Positions 53,522-59,618 of a DNA stretch of 64,000 nt are shown in pieces. Position 1 is the first letter of the stretch; each line of letters begins with the position of its first letter. Below the pieces are notes generated by a model. The model was not told where the DNA came from and searched no databases. It saw nothing but the letters and a program-made list of their open reading frames with translations. Origin of the DNA: Nitrospirota bacterium. Lineage in GTDB: Bacteria; Nitrospirota; Leptospirillia; Leptospirillales; Leptospirillaceae. The translations under genes were made by a program, and so were the position numbers. The stretch spans positions 1-64,000 of the forward strand of contig JAKAYA010000002.1 of assembly GCA_021826965.1 (NCBI GenBank), written 5' to 3'.

Positions 53522-53857
53522 TTATTTTTTTTCACGGAAAAAACGGAAGCGGCTGCTAAAAAATTCACGAAATTTTTCAATATCCTCCGCACCCAGTCTT
53601 TCGTCGATTTTTTCGGTCTGGAGCGGCTCGATATGGTATCCGGAAGACTTCAGAATCTTCAGGATGTCCAGAAGGGTTTTTTGGGTGAAGATCTGCTGTG
53701 CCTGCACTTCTTCCATCTGAAACACGTACGCCAGATTTTTCCGGAGGGCCGGATAGGACTTTTCGATGTACAGCTTGGCTTCCTCCGTCGTATCGAAGGT
53801 GTAGCTGATATCATCGTTATACGGGTCCAGGACCCGGTAACGAGTGCTGGAACTCAT
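53522..53857 (-). CDS. Small protein of unknown function, last gene of RHH-led cluster
   Basis: I do not recognise this 111-residue protein. It begins SSSTRYRVLDPYNDDISYTF, with a beta-rich N-terminal half, then helices with a central DTTEEAKLYIEKSYPALRKN and a charged C-terminal coil ending FRFFREKK. ATG 53857 is seven bases after AAGGAG. A longer in-frame start at 53938 has no such site. It is separated from the preceding gene by 77 bp holding two hairpins. No signal peptide is seen, so it is probably cytoplasmic. Confidence 0.65.
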   Translation of the reverse strand: MSSSTRYRVLDPYNDDISYTFDTTEEAKLYIEKSYPALRKNLAYVFQMEEVQAQQIFTQKTLLDILKILKSSGYHIEPLQTEKIDERLGAEDIEKFREFFSSRFRFFREKK

Positions 53858-53902
53858 CAGGAATCTCCTTGGAAAGACAGGACCGGACTTGTCCGGGATC
53901 CG

Positions 53903-53927
53903 GCTTCCGGGCATCCGGCCCGGAAGC
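53903..53927. repeat. Inverted repeat between cluster genes
   Basis: GCTTCCGGG (53903-53911) and CCCGGAAGC (53919-53927) are separated by seven bases. A second hairpin CCGGAC-TT-GTCCGG follows at 53883-53896. They lie between the last two genes of the cluster without a T-run, so an RNA-processing or attenuation role is more likely than full termination. Confidence 0.7.
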
Positions 53928-53934
53928 GATGGGT

Positions 53935-54138
53935 TCATCGCTTGTCAAAAACACGGGGTGCCCGACCGTTTCGGGAATAGGTCGCCCTGCGTGGACCGCT
54001 CAAGTTGGCAATTGTTTTCAGGACCTTGTCGTCGATGGACGGGTCGTCGTCGGGTATGCGGACGGGCGGACCGGCGCCATTGTCTTCTTTCCGCCGGAAC
54101 CGGAACAGGCGGAAGAATCGTTCAAGAATCCGTTTCAT
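53935..54138 (-). CDS. Small basic protein of unknown function
   Basis: This frame of 67 residues begins MKRILERFFRLFRFRRKEDN, a strongly basic amphipathic start that might bind membrane. It then has an acidic PDDDPSIDDKVLKTIANLSG stretch and a basic end. ATG 54138 is 10 bases after GAGGA. It lies two bases from the stop of the VWA gene, consistent with one transcript. I do not know the family. Confidence 0.55.
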   Translation of the reverse strand: MKRILERFFRLFRFRRKEDNGAGPPVRIPDDDPSIDDKVLKTIANLSGPRRATYSRNGRAPRVFDKR

Positions 54139-54140
54139 CG

Positions 54141-54995
54141 TCAGATGTTCCTCCCGGATGCGTCGGAGCAACTGGAGGGAGGAGGCCAGTAGAGCATGGT
54201 GTGGGCATACCGGTCAGGAGAAAACCCGGCATGAGCCTGCAGAAAGTACTGCGTCCAGAAAAATCGGATGTTCTGGAGCATCTCCAGGGACGGAGCCTTG
54301 GCTCCGACGACGTACACGCAAATCCCTTTCATGTCCGGAATCAGGCCAAGCTTTTTTTCATGGGTCAGGATGACGCTTCGGAGATGGTCATTCCAGCGCA
54401 CGTGATTGAATCGCCAGTTTGCGTCTTCCTCGATCATGTCGGAGAGGATGACCAGGATCTTTTGGTCTTTGACTCTGTCGAAGAACAGGCTGGACGCGTA
54501 GATCGCACCGAACAGATCCGTGCTCTGGGCCGTGGGTTTTGCCTTGAGGGCGGCGTCGACCTTCTGGAACAGTTCGGAGACTTTTTTCTTGCGATCATCC
54601 TGTTGCTGGGCGAGGGTATCCTTGTAGACCGCCTCGTTCGTTTCCAGCGGATTATAGGGGGGAGGTTTCGGCAGGTCGAGCGATGCCACGAAGTCGAAAT
54701 CGGCATCCGATTCTCCGGTGATCAGCGCCAACCGGAATTTGTCTCCTGCACCCAGGGAATCCACGATTTTCCGGATCGCTTCGGAAAAGACCGTGTTCTG
54801 GTCCTTGACGCTCGCGGTTTTGTCCAGCAGGATCAGAACCGTCTTGTGGTGATGGATTTCCGGTGCGACGGCGGACTTGGAGGCTCCGGAATTGCCGGCG
54901 GCCGTGGCCTTTGCTCCCTTGTCGTGATGACTGCAGGCTGCCAGAAACAGAGACACGAGCAGTGTCGGCCAGAGAATCAGGCTGTGTTTTTGCAT
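54141..54995 (-). CDS. VWA-domain lipoprotein
   Basis: This 284-residue exported lipoprotein has the lipobox SLFLAAC with Cys at residue 21. A von Willebrand factor A domain starts at about residue 51. The metal site (MIDAS) is intact: LLDKTAS (Asp58, Thr60, Ser62), TDLFGA (Thr159) and LSDMIEE (Asp186). Such domains bind partner proteins through a metal ion. It lies between the four-helix membrane gene and the small basic gene. The natural partner is unknown. Confidence 0.8.
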   Translation of the reverse strand: MQKHSLILWPTLLVSLFLAACSHHDKGAKATAAGNSGASKSAVAPEIHHHKTVLILLDKTASVKDQNTVFSEAIRKIVDSLGAGDKFRLALITGESDADFDFVASLDLPKPPPYNPLETNEAVYKDTLAQQQDDRKKKVSELFQKVDAALKAKPTAQSTDLFGAIYASSLFFDRVKDQKILVILSDMIEEDANWRFNHVRWNDHLRSVILTHEKKLGLIPDMKGICVYVVGAKAPSLEMLQNIRFFWTQYFLQAHAGFSPDRYAHTMLYWPPPSSCSDASGRNI

Positions 54996-55015
54996 GGAAA
55001 TGTCTCCTCTAATCG

Positions 55016-56068
55016 TCAGATATCGTCAGGATTCTCGGTGACTGCGTCCCAGAGTTTGGCCTGCGGAAACTCCGGCGGTCGGTTGAAGACAAGAGGGACC
55101 GGATTGGGGCTTCTGGCATTGGAGTTGGCCTGTCGATACAGATAAATCAGGGATAGCGTCCGGGCACGCTCCGCTTCGATGCGGGCCGAAGCCACCCGGA
55201 GAACGGCGTTCAAGCGGCTTGCCGTTTCCGAATATGTAACCAGAAGGGGTTTCCGTTTTTGCTCCAGCGTGATGATGGAGCGGCGAAGATGGTCGAGCTT
55301 CTCGTCGGGGTCGTGCGACATGTACGAAGTGACCAGAGCGGCCGAGAAGACCAGGAGATTCAAGGCGAAAATCGAATACCCCAGGGCTTTCGGATCCGAC
55401 CCCATGGCGTTCTGGATATGTCCGCCGGTTTCGAGGTAGACGGAGCGGACGTAAGTCACGGCTCCGAGGGCTCCTCCGATGGAGACCGGCATCAGGCCGC
55501 CGACGATGATGTTTCCGGCGAGCCTTGGCACGCCGTGCCGGAGCTGAATGCCGCTGTACATGGCCAGGAGAGGAATTGTGACGGCCAAAGTCGAACTCAT
55601 GATGTAGGTCATCAGTTCCGGTTCGCCGAACATCCGGAAAACGATGGCGTTCAGCGGAAACTCGCCAAACCCCAGAAAAATGATGATCCCCCAGTGAAAA
55701 ATCTTGTTCAGGGGAACGATGAAATCCCGGTCGAGCTGCTTTTTCCGGTCTTCTACACGGTCCCGGACGTTGCGCCAGCGGGTGTTGATGTTGGAGAGCC
55801 TCGAAATGATCGGCTGGAGTGACTTATTGATTCTGGCCCTGGACTCCTGGGCGCTTTCCACAACCCGGTTGACTCTCTGCTCGCCATAGGAAAGCAGTCC
55901 GAGTTCAAACTGGGAAGGAGCGTAGGCGGTAATTTCCGGAATGCGCTCCTTTCCGTCCTTTTCTCCGATTTCCCGGGCCTTGGCCTCCGAAGAGAAGGAA
56001 GACTCTTCCGGAGGAAGAGGCGGGAGAAGTTTTTCCGGATCGAATTTGTCCGATGAAAAAAAGTTCAT
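55016..56068 (-). CDS. Four-helix membrane protein with coiled-coil arms
   Basis: I do not recognise this 350-residue protein. A Glu/Pro-rich N-terminus is followed by a coiled segment (VVESAQESRARINKSLQPII). Four hydrophobic helices then lie at about residues 127-252 (e.g. PVSIGGALGAVTYV, LLVFSAALVTSYM). A second charged helix (DEKLDHLRRSIITLEQKRKP) follows. Both ends are probably cytoplasmic. It starts 11 bases after the coiled-coil gene stop and could pair with that protein and the VWA lipoprotein. Confidence 0.65.
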   Translation of the reverse strand: MNFFSSDKFDPEKLLPPLPPEESSFSSEAKAREIGEKDGKERIPEITAYAPSQFELGLLSYGEQRVNRVVESAQESRARINKSLQPIISRLSNINTRWRNVRDRVEDRKKQLDRDFIVPLNKIFHWGIIIFLGFGEFPLNAIVFRMFGEPELMTYIMSSTLAVTIPLLAMYSGIQLRHGVPRLAGNIIVGGLMPVSIGGALGAVTYVRSVYLETGGHIQNAMGSDPKALGYSIFALNLLVFSAALVTSYMSHDPDEKLDHLRRSIITLEQKRKPLLVTYSETASRLNAVLRVASARIEAERARTLSLIYLYRQANSNARSPNPVPLVFNRPPEFPQAKLWDAVTENPDDI

Positions 56069-56079
56069 GAGAGTGTCTC

Positions 56080-56403
56080 CTATTCTTCCAGACCTTCGGA
56101 CAACTTGGCCAGAATGGCCTTCGTGTCGTCCGAAATCATCCGGACACGGTCCATGATGGATTGCTCAAGGGCTGCGAGTTCCCGCTCCTTGGTGACCATG
56201 GCCTGCTGGCGCGTCTTGATTTCCGCCAGCAGGGAATGGGTATCTTCCAGTCCCTTGACGACTTCCAGCCGCTGGGTCGTGATTTCGACGCCACGGCGCT
56301 GCAATTCGGACATCTGGTCGTTGTTCTGCTGGAGATGCGCCAGCATCTCGTAATATTCCTCGACCGACCGGGATATCTGCAGCAGGGTTTTTTTGGTGAT
56401 CAT
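56080..56403 (-). CDS. Coiled-coil protein of unknown function
   Basis: This 107-residue product is predicted to be almost entirely helical with heptad character (VEEYYEMLAHLQQNNDQMSE, VVKGLEDTHSLLAEIKTRQQ). It has no signal peptide or membrane helix and is likely a cytoplasmic dimer. AAGGAG lies before the ATG. It follows the RHH gene after a 170-bp AT-rich gap and precedes the membrane protein by 11 bp. Confidence 0.65.
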   Translation of the reverse strand: MITKKTLLQISRSVEEYYEMLAHLQQNNDQMSELQRRGVEITTQRLEVVKGLEDTHSLLAEIKTRQQAMVTKERELAALEQSIMDRVRMISDDTKAILAKLSEGLEE

Positions 56404-56573
56404 CGCGATTTCTCCTTCCGGGGTTCTGTCGTTTTCGTCCTCAAAGCCCGACGCCCCGCTTGAACCAGACTCCGGTTCTTCGATCTTGAGAGCCTGGCGG
56501 GACAGATCTGCTTTTCATTAACAATCAATAAATATGTTCATGAAGTTTCTTATTGAAAAAGTTTTAAGGTTTC

Positions 56574-56753
56574 TCATTCGGCATTCTGCTTCTCCTTCCG
56601 TTGGGGTTGTTCGACGAGGATCGCTTCGCTGGATTGCAGGACCTCTTGCAGGAGGAAGCAAATCTCGTTGTTCAGGGAGCGCTTGTGCTTTCGGGCCAGC
56701 ACCCTTACTCGCCAGTAGATGTTTTCATCCAGACGCAGCGTGAACCTTTTCAT
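56574..56753 (-). CDS. Arc-like ribbon-helix-helix DNA-binding protein
   Basis: This 59-codon minus-strand frame encodes MKRFTLRLDENIYWRVRVLA followed by a KHKRSLNNEICFLLQEVL stretch. That is the Arc/CopG pattern: one beta strand (FTLRLDE) and two helices around RSLNNEI. It is probably a dimeric autorepressor of the downstream genes. The ATG at 56753 has no Shine-Dalgarno site, in line with a leaderless transcript. Chance is unlikely because the whole length fits the fold. Confidence 0.8.
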   Translation of the reverse strand: MKRFTLRLDENIYWRVRVLARKHKRSLNNEICFLLQEVLQSSEAILVEQPQRKEKQNAE

Positions 56754-56787
56754 GGTGTAATAGTAGCACCATTGTGACGTACGTCAA
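56752..56787 (-). promoter_or_regulatory. Palindrome-covered promoter of the RHH-led cluster
   Basis: On the minus strand TTGACG (56787-56782), a 16-bp spacer and TACTAT (56765-56760) form a promoter whose start would fall on or next to the ATG of the RHH gene. The perfect palindrome TGACGTACGTCA (56775-56786) overlaps the -35 box. The inverted repeat ATGGTG/CACCAT (56752-56757 and 56767-56772) overlaps the -10 box and the start codon. Both are candidate autorepression sites. Confidence 0.6.
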
Positions 56788-57256
56788 GCATTATTTTTGA
56801 TAAATTAAATTAATAATAAAATTAAAATATAAAATTATTGAAAAATATGAATTTTATCGGGAGGAAAATCAGGGATGAACTTCCCTTGCGGATTTTTCAA
56901 GGGAATGCCTGAATTCACCGCACCCGACAAGGACTTTTCGGTTTGTTGCCCATTTTTAATGATCGGGAACACAGGAGAAAATTTCGGATCCGGAATGAGA
57001 AAAGAATTGACTCGCCAGAATATTCGGGTAATCTTAAAAAATACTGAGAAAATACTGTGATCCCAGTGGAGAAATGGAACCTCCCGGTCCCTGAAGGCTG
57101 GCCTGGAGGGTTCCCGGGATCGTTCTGATTCACCGGATAGGTCAGAGAGTGGAGGGCGCCCGGGTTGAAGTCCGACTTATCTCTTTTCTTTTTGGTAGAG
57201 CCTTTCTTCCAGAGGCTTTTTTCCGGAGGACGGTCGGCCGGGCGGTGTTTTCGACG
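56788..57256. other. AT-rich intergenic region
   Basis: This is about 470 bases between the RHH cluster and the histidine kinase gene. The first 80 bases are strongly AT-rich and likely hold upstream promoter elements of the divergent RHH gene. A small frame lies at 56875-57060 (separate entry). The rest shows an imperfect inverted repeat (GGAACCTCC and GGAGGGTTCC) near 57075-57120 and nothing else that I can support. Confidence 0.5.
56875..57060 (+). CDS. Possible small protein
   Basis: A 61-codon frame starts at ATG 56875, eight bases after a strong GGGAGGA site. It encodes NFPCGFFKGMPEFTAPDKDF and a basic C-terminus. I recognise no family, and the base composition is lower in GC than the flanking genes. 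The ribosome site is the only positive evidence, so this may not be a gene. Confidence 0.25.
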   Translation: MNFPCGFFKGMPEFTAPDKDFSVCCPFLMIGNTGENFGSGMRKELTRQNIRVILKNTEKIL

Positions 57257-59044
57257 ATGACCTCCTTTTTGTTGAACATCCGCCGTCTTTCTCTTTTGAT
57301 GATTCTTCTCGCGATCGGCATCCTGTTCTGGATGGGGGTCGTCTCTCTTCACTTTCTTGAATCATTCTTGCAGGAATCCGACAGGGTCGAGCACTCCTGG
57401 ATGGTCCTGACCTCGGTCGACCGACTGTTTTCCGAACTCCAGGATGCCGAAACAGGAGAGAGGGGATATCTCATCACACGCATGCCGTCCTTCCTCTCCC
57501 CGTACGAGGCGGCGGTGACGCGGGTTGAGGGGCATGTCCGGGACTTGTCGAATCTCGTGTCCGACCGGCCGGAGCAAAAAGCGCGTGTCGACAAGCTCGG
57601 AAAACTGGTCGAACAACGTTTGTTCCTTCTGGAGAACGGGGTGGCTCTCGGAAGAGGGACGCTTCCTCAAAATCGGGAGGCTCTCCAGACGGTCATGCTC
57701 AGGGGAAAAAACGTGATGGACCGGATTCGGCAGGTGACACAGTCCATGAAGTCGTCCGAATATCGGAGGCTCAGACGGCGTTCCCTCCAGTTTTTCAAGG
57801 CGAAGAAAAAGATTCTCCCCTTCGTCGGAAGCGGTTTGGCCGTCAGCGTTCTGATGATCGGATTTTCCGCCGTCTTTCTGTCCCGCGAGATCGACCGGCG
57901 ACTGCGTGCGGAACAGAAAGCCCGGCAATACGGAGACGAAATCCGGGACCTCTACGATTACGCACCGTGCGGCTACCATTCGGTCGACGAGAATGGGACC
58001 TTCCTGCGAATCAACGAAACGGAACTGGAGTGGCTCGGTTACCGGCGGGAGGAAATCGAGGGGGTAAAGAGCATTTTCGACCTGGTTTGCCCGGAAGACC
58101 AGTCCCGTTATCGGGAAGTCTTCCAGGGCATGCTGCGGGGAGAACCGGTGCGGGATCTCCGGCTCCGGTTCGTCCGGAAGGACGGATCCCTCCTTCCGGT
58201 GTTGCTGAACGCCAGCGTGCTCCGGGATGTCTCGGGAAAATTTCTCTCCACGCGCGGGGTTCTCCTGGACATGACGGAAAAGCTGGGAGACGAGGAGAAG
58301 ATCCTGGATCTCAACCGGACGCTGTTGGAGAGGAATATCCAGCTGGAAGTCACGAACGGAGAACTCGAGGGCTTCTCTTATTCCGTTTCCCATGACCTGC
58401 GGGCCCCTCTCCGGGCCATCGACGGGTTTTCCCGCATTCTCGAAGATGACTATGCGGGAAAGCTGGACGCCGAAGGGGAGAGGGTGATCGGGGTGATCCG
58501 GAACAATACCCGGAAAATGTCCAACCTGATCGACGACCTTCTGGCTTTTTCCCGGATGGGAAAGAAAGCGTTTTCCTGGACTCTTGTGGACATGAACGAA
58601 CTGGTCCGGGAGATCCTTTCCGGGATTCTGTCGGCAAGGGAGAATGAGACGGCCGTCGAGGTCTTCACGTCCGATCTTCCCCCGGCCTGGGGAGACAGGA
58701 CTCTCCTGACCCAGGTCTGGACGAACCTTCTGTCGAATGCGGTCAAGTTTTCGGGGAAATCGGACAAGCCGTCCGTTCATGTCGACGGGACCACGGAGTC
58801 GGAGGAAATCGTGTACACCGTCCGGGACAACGGTGTCGGGTTCGACATGCAGTATTACGAAAAGCTTTTCAAGGTGTTTCAGCGTCTGCACTCCCAGGCG
58901 GAATTTCCGGGAACGGGCGTCGGTCTCGCCATTGTCCAGCGGGTAATTTCCCGGCACGGCGGACAGGTCTGGGGAGAGAGCGTGCCGGGAGAAGGAGCCA
59001 CTTTTCATTTTTCCCTCCCGAAGCGAACCGGGCCGCCTGTTTGA
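57257..59044 (+). CDS. CHASE3-PAS sensor histidine kinase
   Basis: This kinase of about 595 residues has a transmembrane helix near residues 10-30, a CHASE3-type periplasmic domain (FSELQDAETGERGYLITRMP) and a second helix near 195-215. A PAS domain (YDYAPCGYHSVDENGTFLRI) follows. The HisKA phospho-site is SYSVSHDLRAPLRAIDGFSR (His at about 380). The ATPase boxes are NLLSNAVKFSG, DNGVGFDMQYY and GTGVGLAIVQ. It probably signals to the response regulator encoded next. The start is uncertain between 57149 (GTG) and 57257 (ATG). Confidence 0.92.
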   Translation: MTSFLLNIRRLSLLMILLAIGILFWMGVVSLHFLESFLQESDRVEHSWMVLTSVDRLFSELQDAETGERGYLITRMPSFLSPYEAAVTRVEGHVRDLSNLVSDRPEQKARVDKLGKLVEQRLFLLENGVALGRGTLPQNREALQTVMLRGKNVMDRIRQVTQSMKSSEYRRLRRRSLQFFKAKKKILPFVGSGLAVSVLMIGFSAVFLSREIDRRLRAEQKARQYGDEIRDLYDYAPCGYHSVDENGTFLRINETELEWLGYRREEIEGVKSIFDLVCPEDQSRYREVFQGMLRGEPVRDLRLRFVRKDGSLLPVLLNASVLRDVSGKFLSTRGVLLDMTEKLGDEEKILDLNRTLLERNIQLEVTNGELEGFSYSVSHDLRAPLRAIDGFSRILEDDYAGKLDAEGERVIGVIRNNTRKMSNLIDDLLAFSRMGKKAFSWTLVDMNELVREILSGILSARENETAVEVFTSDLPPAWGDRTLLTQVWTNLLSNAVKFSGKSDKPSVHVDGTTESEEIVYTVRDNGVGFDMQYYEKLFKVFQRLHSQAEFPGTGVGLAIVQRVISRHGGQVWGESVPGEGATFHFSLPKRTGPPV

Positions 59045-59105
59045 TCGGGATTTACCAGTTGGGTGACTTGATGGGAAAATAGGTGAAAGGACAAGGAGAA
59101 ACAGG

Positions 59106-59552
59106 ATGGGCGAGGGTGTCGAAACTGTCGAAATCCTTCTGGTCGAGGACAGTCCGGACGATGCGGAACTGACCCGGAGAGCGCTCCAGAAACACCATTT
59201 CATCAACAAGGTCACCTGGGTGCAGGACGGGGAAGCGGCGCTGGATTATCTCTATGGGAAGGCGAAGTTCCCGGATCAACCGGACCGTCCTCCGCGTCTG
59301 ATCTTGCTCGATTTCAAGCTCCCGAAACTCGACGGGATTCAGGTTTTGCGGAGAATCAAGGCCGACGAGAATCTGAAGCAGATCCCCGTGGTCATGCTGA
59401 CCTCGTCGAACGAGGAACGGGATCTGGTGGAGGCCTATCGCCTGGGTGTCAACAGTTACATCGTGAAGCCGGTCGAGTTTGAGGAGTTCGTGAAGACGGT
59501 GTCCGGGATCGGGTTCTACTGGATCCTGACCAACCGGGTTCCGGAACAATGA
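59106..59552 (+). CDS. Single-domain response regulator (Rcp1-like)
   Basis: This 148-residue receiver protein has no output domain. It begins VEILLVEDSPDDAELTRRAL, with the acidic pocket. The phospho-acceptor Asp is in LILLDFKLPKLDGI (about residue 68), followed by VVMLTSSNEERD and IVKPVEFEEF. This style matches receivers paired with bacteriophytochrome-type PAS kinases. It lies 61 bp after the CHASE3 kinase gene and is a likely partner. Confidence 0.95.
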   Translation: MGEGVETVEILLVEDSPDDAELTRRALQKHHFINKVTWVQDGEAALDYLYGKAKFPDQPDRPPRLILLDFKLPKLDGIQVLRRIKADENLKQIPVVMLTSSNEERDLVEAYRLGVNSYIVKPVEFEEFVKTVSGIGFYWILTNRVPEQ

Positions 59553-59618
59553 AGGCGTTTTCGGGAGATTCCGGAGGAACCGCTTCTTCGTCCTATGCCA
59601 TGAACCAAAGGAGACGGG

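Noticed and set aside
53500-53540. Possible bidirectional terminator after bioD
   Set aside because: TTTTCCGT and ACGGAAAA flank a T-rich stretch, but the T-run lies in the loop and not after the stem, so the shape does not match an intrinsic terminator.
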